In this document: positions 41,923 to 49,467 of the stretch, in pieces
How positions within the stretch are numbered: position 1 is the stretch's first letter
Layout of the letters: every line of letters starts with the position of its first letter
Origin: Gammaproteobacteria bacterium UBA7803
GTDB lineage: Bacteria > Pseudomonadota > Gammaproteobacteria > Pseudomonadales > Azotimanducaceae
Length of the DNA: 64,000 bases
Direction: 5' to 3'
Assembly: GCA_002480525.1 (NCBI GenBank)
Contig: DLCH01000078.1
Location: forward strand, 132,821 to 196,820
The notes under the pieces: model-generated
What the model saw: the letters and a program-made list of their open reading frames with translations, nothing else
Database searches by the model: none
Told to the model about the DNA's origin: nothing
Made by a program: the position numbers and the translations under genes

Positions 41923-43576
41923 ACGCGCGCCGCCCGGGGCCGGGTCACCGATCCGCCTGGCCCGGCCGGAAATGGCGCTCACGGTCTATCTGCGTGTCGC
42001 CGCCCAGGTGCTGGGCCTGGCGATGCCGCTGTCGATGATGCTGGTCGTCGACAGGGTCGTGAACCAGGGCGCCGTGGACACCCTGATTGCCCTGGTCGCA
42101 GGGGTGACCCTGCTGACCGTGTTTCAGTACCTGTTCCTGTGGGCGCAGGCGCGTCACAACATCGGTCTCGTCGAGGCCCTTTCCGCGCCGGAACGCCGGC
42201 ATCTCTATGGCGCCCTGCTGGGATCCAGCGAGGCGGCGGCTCTGACCGGCGCTGGTTGGGAAGCCCTGCAGGCGGTTCAGGAAGACGCGCGGTTCTGCGC
42301 GGAAACGCGCCCGCAGTGGCTTGCCGACCTCGTCTTCGTCGCGCTTCTGGTGTTCTGCATGGCGCTCTTCGATCCGTTGCTGCTGGGCGTATCGGCCGGG
42401 TTCGTGCCGCTGTACCTGCTGGTGGAGGTACGTTCCGAGCGCCGGGCGAACGCCCTGGCAACGGAGGCAGGCGGTCTGCGCCATGCCGTGACGAGCGGAT
42501 TCCTCGAGACCATCGCCGCGTCCGGCCTCGTCCGGTCGCTGCAGATCGCCGATCGGCTGCTGGCCCGCTGGTCAGCGACGGATGCGCGCCTCGCCGCGGT
42601 GCGCGCCAGGGCGGCACTGGAGCGCCGCCGCGCGGCGCTGTCCGTGGAGTTTCTTCAGCGATTGTCGGTGATTCTGGTCATGCTGCTCGGTGTCCAGACG
42701 GTCATCAGCGGCGGCATGACCCTGGGCCAGTACATCGCATTCAATCTGCTCTCGCTGCAGCTCGCGCAGCCGATACTTCGGCTGGCGGGCTATCACCGGG
42801 CAGTCTCCGACCGACGGCTGCGCAGCGATGGCAGCCGCGGCGTGCTGAACCGCTGCGAAACCAGTCGCTGGCCGAGGGGCGGCGGCGTCGTACCCGAACG
42901 CCGCGATGGCGTGAGCCTGCAGGTCCGCGGATTGACGGCCGACTGTCCCGACGCCCCGGCGCCGGTGTCCTTCAGCCTGCTCCGGGGTGGCAGGATCGGG
43001 CTGATCGGTCCGTCCGGCATCGGCAAGTCCACGCTGCTGATGACGCTGGCCGGTCATCGGCCGCCGAAGAGCGGAGCAGTGCATCTGAACGGCGTCCGGC
43101 TCGACCGGATCGACGCCAAGTCGCTGTGCAGTCTCATCCGTCTCGTGCCTCAGGAGCCCGTGCTCCTGACCGCGTCCGTCGCCGAGAACATCGGGCTGGG
43201 GGCACAGGCTCCGACGCCTGAAGAGATCGTCGCGGCCGCCACGGTCTGCGGCGTCACGTCCATGGTCGGCGCCTGGCCCGCCAGCTTCGACACGCTCGTC
43301 GGTCCGGGTGGACAGGTGCTCTCGGGCGGTGAGCAGCAACGCATCGCCCTGGCCCGCGCGATCGTCGGGCGTCCCCAGGTTCTTCTGCTCGACGAAGCGA
43401 CGTCCTCTCTCGACAGCGACGCGGAGTCCCTGCTGCTGGCGAACCTGAGCCGCTTTCTGCCGGACTGCGCGTGGGTCGTCGTGTCCCACCGGGACTCCGC
43501 GCTGAGAGGCATTGACCGTGTGCTGCGGCTGGACCGCGACCAGGGCCGGCGGCCCCCGGCCTTGTCCTCGGTCTGA
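41897..43576 (+). CDS. Type I secretion-like ABC transporter without peptidase domain
   Basis: 559-residue fused membrane/ATPase exporter. After a short basic N-terminus, the membrane domain (about residues 28-320) starts almost at once, so there is no C39 or C39-like domain of the usual 130-150 residues. The ATPase has Walker A GPSGIGKST (about 373-381), Q-loop VPQEP, signature LSGGEQQRI (about 475), Walker B VLLLDEATSSLD and switch VVVSHRD. All catalytic motifs are intact. It is flanked by an HlyD-type adaptor, the standard type I export pair. Substrate is presumably the MCV peptides encoded divergently. Confidence 0.9.
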   Translation: MTRAASKDERAPPGAGSPIRLARPEMALTVYLRVAAQVLGLAMPLSMMLVVDRVVNQGAVDTLIALVAGVTLLTVFQYLFLWAQARHNIGLVEALSAPERRHLYGALLGSSEAAALTGAGWEALQAVQEDARFCAETRPQWLADLVFVALLVFCMALFDPLLLGVSAGFVPLYLLVEVRSERRANALATEAGGLRHAVTSGFLETIAASGLVRSLQIADRLLARWSATDARLAAVRARAALERRRAALSVEFLQRLSVILVMLLGVQTVISGGMTLGQYIAFNLLSLQLAQPILRLAGYHRAVSDRRLRSDGSRGVLNRCETSRWPRGGGVVPERRDGVSLQVRGLTADCPDAPAPVSFSLLRGGRIGLIGPSGIGKSTLLMTLAGHRPPKSGAVHLNGVRLDRIDAKSLCSLIRLVPQEPVLLTASVAENIGLGAQAPTPEEIVAAATVCGVTSMVGAWPASFDTLVGPGGQVLSGGEQQRIALARAIVGRPQVLLLDEATSSLDSDAESLLLANLSRFLPDCAWVVVSHRDSALRGIDRVLRLDRDQGRRPPALSSV

Positions 43577-43578
43577 TC

Positions 43579-44835
43579 GTGACCGTGCTCCCGACAGGCA
43601 CGCCTGCGCTTCCTCCGCCCCTGAGGCTCCGTCAGGGCGTGGGGCTGGGCAGCGCGCTGCTGGTGTCGCTGTTCGTCTGGGCGGTCGCCACCGAGGTGGA
43701 CATCGTCGTGTCGGCGCCGGCGGAGGCCCGGCCGAAGGATGGTGTCTTCGAGCTGCGCGCCGCAGCCTCGGGGATCGTCGGGCGGCTGTCGGTTCGGGAT
43801 GGAGACCTGGTGGAGAGCGGCAGCGTGCTGATCGTGCTGTCGGACGTCACCAGCGAGCGTGAGGTCCGGGCGAAGGCGGCCGCGCTGGAGGACCGGAGGC
43901 GCAGGCTGCGCGAAGATCTGGCATTGCAGCAAGCCGTCGAAGGCCGTCGGCAGGCGCCTGCATCGGCGACGGCGAATGCGCGCCTGGCGCGGCACCGCGA
44001 CACGATGGCACGCCTGCGGCGGGAGGGTGAAGCCCTGGCGGCGGAACTCGAGCTGGCACGGGCCCGTCTCGGCGCAGCGCGCCGCGAGCGGGCCATAGCC
44101 GACAGTCGTCACCAGGCCGTCGACCAGGCACACCGGAGGGGTGCGGTGAGCCGATTCGACTGGCTGCGCTCCCGGTCGGCCCTGGGGCAGCGTGACGCGG
44201 ACATCGTTGCGGCGCAGGGCAGTATCCGGGTGCTCGAGAGCCGGCTGGCCGCGCACGGGCACGCCGTCGGCGAGCGCGCCGGCGCCTTCGAGCTCGACCT
44301 GATCGACTCGATCGCATCGGCGCGTGTCGACGTGGCCCGTCTGGAAGCCGAGCTCGCCGAGGCGCGGCGGGTACAGCGATCCGGCCGGGTGCTCGCACCG
44401 TTCGCGGGAACCGTCGAGCAGCTGAACGTCGGGGTGGGGGATTACGTGGAACGGGGTGAAGTGCTGGGCCTGGTGGTTCCCGCCTCTTCGGATCTGGTCT
44501 TCGAAGCGAGGATTCCGCCTGCCCAGGTCGCCTTCCTGTCACCGGGGCAGCCGTGCCGGCTGAAGCTCGATGCGCTGCCGTTCGTCCGCTATGGCGCTCT
44601 GTCGTGCGTGCTGGTGCGGATCGGCCGGGATTCCGTGTCCGATGGCGCCGGGCCGGCCCACTACCGGGCGCGGGTTCGGGTCGCCACGACGCGGGTTCTG
44701 GCGGATGGCGAGGCGTTCGACCTCAGCCCGGGCGCGACGGCCTGGGTGGACATCGTCGCGGGCCGGCGCACGGTGCTCGGTTACTTCACCGAGCCGCTTC
44801 AGCGGTTCGCCAGGGAGGCCCTGCGGGAGCGCTAG
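43579..44835 (+). CDS. HlyD-family membrane fusion protein
   Basis: 418-residue periplasmic adaptor: cytoplasmic basic N-terminus, one membrane helix at about residues 22-40 (GLGSALLVSLFVWAVAT), first lipoyl half (AASGIVGRLSVRDGDLVESG), a long Arg/Glu/Ala coiled coil to about residue 265, the second lipoyl half (VLAPFAGTVEQLNVGVGDYVERG) and a beta-barrel domain. Starts 2 bases after the ABC transporter stop. It would bridge the exporter to a TolC-type outer membrane channel, which is not encoded here. Its TAG overlaps the stop of the convergent lipoprotein gene. Confidence 0.92.
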   Translation: MTVLPTGTPALPPPLRLRQGVGLGSALLVSLFVWAVATEVDIVVSAPAEARPKDGVFELRAAASGIVGRLSVRDGDLVESGSVLIVLSDVTSEREVRAKAAALEDRRRRLREDLALQQAVEGRRQAPASATANARLARHRDTMARLRREGEALAAELELARARLGAARRERAIADSRHQAVDQAHRRGAVSRFDWLRSRSALGQRDADIVAAQGSIRVLESRLAAHGHAVGERAGAFELDLIDSIASARVDVARLEAELAEARRVQRSGRVLAPFAGTVEQLNVGVGDYVERGEVLGLVVPASSDLVFEARIPPAQVAFLSPGQPCRLKLDALPFVRYGALSCVLVRIGRDSVSDGAGPAHYRARVRVATTRVLADGEAFDLSPGATAWVDIVAGRRTVLGYFTEPLQRFAREALRER

Positions 44836-45518
44836 GCGGGATCCTCGGCGAGGCTGAAGTCCGGGCAGGGGTGGGACGCTTCCCGGGTGTCACAGAGTTC
44901 TATGCCCCGGAGATGGGTCGTCCACTCGGCCATCTCCTGGGCCGTCAGCGGCTGGCCGGTTTCCGGCAGCGGCGGTGTGCGCAGCCGGCGGGTGATGACG
45001 TAGAACTGCTCGTTGCCCTGAATGGCTTTGGCCATCACCACCTGGCCGTTGGGGGCGTCCTTGAACTCGGGGCAGATCATCAGCCGCACCGAGGTGGGGT
45101 AGCCGTTCTCCAGGCCGGAGGAGATGTTGATGTCCTGGAACTCCTTGCAGCGCACGGCGAGATCGCGGCTGACGGCCAGCACGAACAGGATCGGGTCCGG
45201 CAGCGGCTGGCCGGTCTGGGATTCGAAGGTGATGCGCTCCAGGTTGCCGTCCTCGCGGTCCCGGGGGCCGTACTCGGCCATTCGCATGGCCGGCGTCTGC
45301 ATGGCGCCGGTTTCCAGCCAGCCCTCGGGCGGCTCGGCGATCAGCACCTCGCCGGTGGGAGGCTCGTCGGCGGGCGTGTATTCGAGCAGGGTCGGTTGAT
45401 CGACGGTTTCGGCCTCGGCGTCAGCGGCGTCCCCGCCCGCGGTCGGGGGCTCGCTGCACGCCGACAGTCCGGCGCACAGCGCGATCAGCATCGTGCGGGA
45501 AGCGGCGCGCCAGCTCAT
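44832..45518 (-). CDS. Lipoprotein of unknown function
   Basis: 228 residues with a lipoprotein signal (MSWRAASRT, hydrophobic core, lipobox LSAC at about residue 22), followed by an acidic Ala/Glu/Pro linker and a globular domain with five cysteines that may form disulfides in the periplasm. I do not recognise the domain. Start overlaps the SDR stop by 4 bases. The longer in-frame extension upstream runs inside the SDR gene. Its stop codon overlaps that of the convergent HlyD-like gene. Confidence 0.8.
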   Translation of the reverse strand: MSWRAASRTMLIALCAGLSACSEPPTAGGDAADAEAETVDQPTLLEYTPADEPPTGEVLIAEPPEGWLETGAMQTPAMRMAEYGPRDREDGNLERITFESQTGQPLPDPILFVLAVSRDLAVRCKEFQDINISSGLENGYPTSVRLMICPEFKDAPNGQVVMAKAIQGNEQFYVITRRLRTPPLPETGQPLTAQEMAEWTTHLRGIELCDTREASHPCPDFSLAEDPA

Positions 45519-46303
45519 GAGCGGGGGAACACCCACGGATGAGACGCCGACAGCCCGCCGTCCACGGGCACGGCCTGGCCGTTGACGTAGGAGGCCCGGT
45601 CGCTCAGCAGGAAGCAGGCCATCTGGGCGATCTCGATGGGCTGGCCGGCGCGCCTGGTCGGGTTGATCTGGCCGATCCGCTCCTCGGTGCCGCGCTCCCG
45701 GGCGCGCTCGAAGGCGGGCCGGGTCATGCCGGTCTCGATCAGCCCCGGGCAGATGGCGTTGATGCGCACGCCGGTGCCGTAGAGCTGGTAGGCGACGGTC
45801 TGGACGATGCTGATCACGCCGGCCTTGCTGGCGCTGTAATCCACGCCGCCGGCGTTGGCCCGCAGGCCGGCGACGGAGGCGGTGCACAGCAGGGCGCCCG
45901 AGCCCTGCTTGGTCAGATGGGGCACGGCGTGCTTGATGGCGAGGAACACGCCGACGGTGTTGATGGCGAGCGTGCGCTGCCAGTCCTCGACGGTGAGCTC
46001 GGCGAGGGTCCGGCGGCCGGAGCTGACGCCGGCGTTGGCATAGACGCCGTCGAGGCCGCCGAACTCGGAGACGCAGCGGTCGATGAAGCCGGCGACGGCG
46101 TCCTCGTCGCTGACGTCGGCCTTCACCGCCACCGCGTGGCCGCCGGCCTCTTTGATCTCGTGCACGGTTTCCTCGACGGCGTCGGCGAGGTCGACCGCGA
46201 CAACCCGGGCGCCCTCGGCGGCGGCGAGAATGGCCGTGGCGCGGCCGATGCCGCTGGCGGCGCCGGTGATCACCAGGCGTTTGTCGTCGAGTTCGTGCTT
46301 CAT
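45515..46303 (-). CDS. Short-chain dehydrogenase/reductase
   Basis: 262-residue classical SDR. TGAASGIGRATA is the cofactor motif, VDLAD suggests NAD(H) preference, and NAGV with YSASK gives the active site; the C-terminal VDGGLSAS is typical. Substrate unknown. It lies 38 bases after the nucleoside hydrolase and is coupled by overlap to the lipoprotein downstream, so it may belong to the leftward unit starting at the cyclase. Confidence 0.93.
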   Translation of the reverse strand: MKHELDDKRLVITGAASGIGRATAILAAAEGARVVAVDLADAVEETVHEIKEAGGHAVAVKADVSDEDAVAGFIDRCVSEFGGLDGVYANAGVSSGRRTLAELTVEDWQRTLAINTVGVFLAIKHAVPHLTKQGSGALLCTASVAGLRANAGGVDYSASKAGVISIVQTVAYQLYGTGVRINAICPGLIETGMTRPAFERARERGTEERIGQINPTRRAGQPIEIAQMACFLLSDRASYVNGQAVPVDGGLSASHPWVFPRS

Positions 46304-46341
46304 GGGTCGGGCTCCGTCAGTGGATACGGCGGCGCGGCGGT

Positions 46342-47313
46342 TCAGTAGACGGTGGTGACCACGTCGCGGACGAAGGCGGCCTTGCCGTCTTCGGTGAATC
46401 CGGTGCAGTAGGTTACCTGATTGCCGGACCAGGACGGGTCGGTTTCGAGCCGCCAGTCGGGTTTTCGGGCGCGGCCGTCGGGTTGGGTCGATTCGGTTCG
46501 CGGTCGGGCCGTCACCCCGGTCGCGTCACCTGCTTCCGCTTCGCGGATGCGCCAGCCGCGGGGCTCGGTGACGAAGTACTCCGGGTGGCGCAGCCAGGAG
46601 ATGGCGGCCGAGTCCCAGGGATGAAAGCCGTCGTCGGCCGGGAAGGTGTCCGTCCAGTAACGGCACCAGGCGAGCGAGTTGCGGTGGAAGTAGTCCGCGG
46701 TCTCGGAGCCGACGCCGCGGATCGCTTCCAGATCCCGCTCGGTGACGGTGATCTGGCTGGTCAGCTCGAAGCCGGCCAGCACCACCGGCACGCCGGCTTC
46801 CAGCAGCAGCCGGGCGGCGCGGGGGTCGTTCTCGAAATTGAAGTCGCGCACCGGCCCCTTGTCGCCGAGGTAGAACTCGGCGCCGTCGGAGCGCCCGGCC
46901 ACGGCGATCACCGAGCGCACGTTGGGCAGCACGTCCGGGTGGTGGTGGACCAGCAGGCCGATGTTGGTGAGCGGGCCGATGGCGGCGATGTGAGCGGGCC
47001 GTTCGCGCAGGGCGGCGGCGAGAAACGCCACGGCGTCGTTGGCCGGGGGCAGCTCGCCGTCCTCCGGCAGCGGCTCGTCGGCGCCGCCGACCACCGGGAT
47101 GTCGGCGGCCTTCAGCTCGACGATCTCTTTCGCGACGCGGTTCACCTCGGCGTGGGGGCCGTTGCCGTAGACGGTGGTCACGCCCAGCAGCTCCAGGTCC
47201 GGCGCGTTCAGCGCCTCGACGATGGCGAAGCCGTCGTCGATGTCCCGGGGCCGGCCCTCGTGCTCGACACCGAGGGCCACGTCCGTGTCGATGATCAGCG
47301 GGATGCGGCTCAT
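46342..47313 (-). CDS. Nucleoside hydrolase
   Basis: 323-residue IunH-like nucleoside N-ribohydrolase. The calcium-binding motif is modified: DTDVALGVEHEGRPRDIDDGFA replaces the usual DTDPGxDD by inserting about ten residues between the two Asp groups. Other family segments are VTTVYGN, AIGPLTN and DFNFENDPRAA. It would release free base and ribose from a nucleoside. Its start overlaps the kinase-like gene by 4 bases. With that gene it may salvage methylthio-nucleosides or a related modified nucleoside. Confidence 0.88.
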   Translation of the reverse strand: MSRIPLIIDTDVALGVEHEGRPRDIDDGFAIVEALNAPDLELLGVTTVYGNGPHAEVNRVAKEIVELKAADIPVVGGADEPLPEDGELPPANDAVAFLAAALRERPAHIAAIGPLTNIGLLVHHHPDVLPNVRSVIAVAGRSDGAEFYLGDKGPVRDFNFENDPRAARLLLEAGVPVVLAGFELTSQITVTERDLEAIRGVGSETADYFHRNSLAWCRYWTDTFPADDGFHPWDSAAISWLRHPEYFVTEPRGWRIREAEAGDATGVTARPRTESTQPDGRARKPDWRLETDPSWSGNQVTYCTGFTEDGKAAFVRDVVTTVY

Positions 47314-48299
47314 GACAGCACCATCCGGCGGGCCTCGGTGATCCAGCGCGCCCGGGTCTCGTCGTCGGCGGCCAGCGGAAGCTGGGCGACGCCGAGCAGC
47401 CGGCGGATGATCTCGATGCCGGCGAAGGCCCGGGCCTGCGCCGGGTCGAAGCCGGCGGGTGCGCGGTAGCGGTCCAGATGGGCGTCGATGGCGTCCTCCT
47501 TGAAGCCTGCGAAGGTGAGGTGGGCGCGCAGCACGCCCACGTCGAATTCCGGCGGGCCGACGAAGCCGAACTCCGGATCGATGACGGCGACCCGTCCATC
47601 GGCCTGCTCGAGCCAGCTTCCCGGATAGAAATCGCCGTGCAGCAGCACGGCGCAGTCACCCGGTTGGGCAAGATAACGCCCGCCCAGTTCCGCCGCGGCC
47701 TTGAGCAGCTCCCCGTCCCGGGCCAGCCGCGCCTGCTGACTGCCCAGCGCGCCGGACAGCGGCACGCCGTTGGCCGGGTCGAAGGGCACTTCGAAGATGT
47801 GGGTGTGATTGAGCCGGCGCATGTCCAGATTGGCCGGGAAGCCGATGGCGGACGCGTCCAGGCCGTGCAGCGTGCCGAGCCAGTCGACCAGGGTGTCGAG
47901 CAGGGCGCCGTCGCCGGCCCGGGGGCCGTCGGCGTACCAGCGGGTGAGGTCGGCGGCCTCGCCCAGGTCCTCGATGCACAGCAGGTGCTCGGCCGGGTCT
48001 TCACCGAGCAGCTCGGGGGTGTGGCGGCGCAGCGCCGCGTGGCCGGCGATGGCCCGGTAGAAGGCGGCTTCCGCGTCCAGGCGGTCGACCGGCGCCGGGA
48101 TGTCCGGATACTTCGCGACGAACGGCACCGCCTGCTTGAGGATCAGGGTGCGGCCCGGCAGCCGCGCCCGCAGGGTGCGGTTCATGTTGCCCTCGCCGGC
48201 CTTCGCCAGGTCGAGGAGCGGCTCGTCGGCCGCGATCCAGCCGAGGCGCAGCAGGTGCGCCTCGACGTCGGCCCGCTGGTCGACGAGCAGATCCATCAA
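47310..48299 (-). CDS. Methylthioribose-kinase-like phosphotransferase
   Basis: 329-residue aminoglycoside-phosphotransferase-fold kinase. The N-terminal GEGNMNRTLR and ILKQAVPFVAKYP, the catalytic LHGDFYPGSWL and the metal motif VIDPEFGFVGPPEFDVG closely resemble 5-methylthioribose kinase, which phosphorylates methylthioribose in methionine salvage. It is shorter than typical MtnK (about 400), and the other mtn genes are absent, so I do not assign mtnK. It is coupled to both neighbours by 4-base overlaps. Confidence 0.85.
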   Translation of the reverse strand: MMDLLVDQRADVEAHLLRLGWIAADEPLLDLAKAGEGNMNRTLRARLPGRTLILKQAVPFVAKYPDIPAPVDRLDAEAAFYRAIAGHAALRRHTPELLGEDPAEHLLCIEDLGEAADLTRWYADGPRAGDGALLDTLVDWLGTLHGLDASAIGFPANLDMRRLNHTHIFEVPFDPANGVPLSGALGSQQARLARDGELLKAAAELGGRYLAQPGDCAVLLHGDFYPGSWLEQADGRVAVIDPEFGFVGPPEFDVGVLRAHLTFAGFKEDAIDAHLDRYRAPAGFDPAQARAFAGIEIIRRLLGVAQLPLAADDETRARWITEARRMVLS

Positions 48300-49240
48300 C
48301 GGATGGCGACGGGATTGATCACCGCCTGCACGGCGCCGACGAAGCGCGGCTGGCCCAGCACGAACAGGAACTCGGTCACCCCGTCCGCCGCCAGCGCCCG
48401 GGTGTCCATGTTCTCCAGGATGTAGACGCCGTTCTTGGCGAGCAGGGTGGTGTGCACGGGAAAGGCGAGCTGCGGGTCCTCGCTCGGCAGCACCTCCACG
48501 GCCCAGGAGTCGGACCCCACGGCGACCACGCCGCGTTCCGCCAGATACTCCGCGGCCGCCACGCCGATACCCGGCTCGCCGGACATGAAGCGGGCGTTGT
48601 CCGTGTCCGCCACGTTCAGCCAGCCGGTGTGGAACAGCACCACGTCGCCGAGTCCGATCTCGACGTCGTTCTTCTCGGCGATGGTCTCGATCAGCGCCGG
48701 TGTGATCACCGTGCCGGCTTCGAGGATGTCCTCGCCGAGGTGGCCGGCCACGTCGATCAGCACGCCGCGGCTGACGATCGGCGGCAGCCGGTCGATGCTG
48801 AGCTTGGTCAGGCCACGGGGCGTGACGAAGTCGGTGGCGTGGTTGCCGTTGTAGTAGGTGTGTTCGATCCCCATGTGGCCCAGGCCGTCGATCTGGCTGC
48901 CGATGCCCATCCAGGTGTAGAGCATGTCGTCGTTGCCGGTGGCGCGGTTGGCGCCCATGGTGGCGCCGGTGCCGTCACCGGGCGACAGCACGGTCAGAGC
49001 GTACTGCCGCGGCGGATAGGCCGGCGAATCCGGCCCCGTGGGCACGCCCAGCGGGTAGGTCTTGCCGGTGGTGATCAGCTTCGCGGCTTCCACCACCTTG
49101 GCGGCGGACAGGTTGTTGATCGCGCCGAGCGTGTCGTTGGCGCCGTATCTGGACGGATACCAGTCGGCGTCGTCGGCGGCGTGGCTCGTGGTGGCGAAAG
49201 CCGCCAGCAGGGCGGCGGCGGTGAAACGTCGGATGCTCAT
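48296..49240 (-). CDS. Exported cyclase-family hydrolase
   Basis: 314 residues with a signal peptide (MSIRRFTAAALL, cleavage after TSHA) and a cyclase/kynurenine-formamidase-type fold. The metal region is SQIDGLGHMG, in place of the usual HxGTHxD motif. Later segments are RGVLIDVAGHLG, FHTGW and GVVAVGSDSWAVE. Secreted members of this family hydrolyse amides or lactones; substrate not known. It is the first gene of the leftward unit and overlaps the kinase start by 4 bases. Confidence 0.87.
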   Translation of the reverse strand: MSIRRFTAAALLAAFATTSHAADDADWYPSRYGANDTLGAINNLSAAKVVEAAKLITTGKTYPLGVPTGPDSPAYPPRQYALTVLSPGDGTGATMGANRATGNDDMLYTWMGIGSQIDGLGHMGIEHTYYNGNHATDFVTPRGLTKLSIDRLPPIVSRGVLIDVAGHLGEDILEAGTVITPALIETIAEKNDVEIGLGDVVLFHTGWLNVADTDNARFMSGEPGIGVAAAEYLAERGVVAVGSDSWAVEVLPSEDPQLAFPVHTTLLAKNGVYILENMDTRALAADGVTEFLFVLGQPRFVGAVQAVINPVAIR

Positions 49241-49295
49241 CGGGTTCTCCCCTCCCGGTTGTGGAAGGGCCCAGTCTAGCAGCGCCGCGTGCCGG

Positions 49296-49390
49296 TGGAA
49301 CGGTGGTGTGGCCACCCTGGGACGGCGGCGTGCGCCCCACCTGGAACCGTGGGTGGTGTGGGCCGCTCTGGGACGGCGGCGTGCGCCAAC
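49296..49390. repeat. Imperfect tandem duplication before a REP element
   Basis: Two adjacent units of about 46-49 bases each contain a TGGAAC block, a GGTGGTGTG block and the same 19-base block TGGGACGGCGGCGTGCGCC (at 49318 and 49369). They lie in the gap between the cyclase and mpl, directly before an inverted REP pair. Confidence 0.6.
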
Positions 49391-49448
49391 TCGTAGGAGC
49401 GGCCTCCCGGCCGCGAGACTGATCGCGGCCGGGAGGCCGCTCCTACGA
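49391..49448. repeat. REP-type inverted repeat (BIME-like) 2
   Basis: Arms at 49393-49416 and 49423-49446, 24 bases and perfectly inverted, loop of 6 bases. Same GTAGGAGCGGCC-type arm as at 5.9 kb. Located 20 bases after the 3' end of the leftward mpl and before the cyclase unit, so it may end or process the mpl transcript. Confidence 0.9.
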
Positions 49449-49467
49449 GGGCTTGCGTCGGGCGGGG

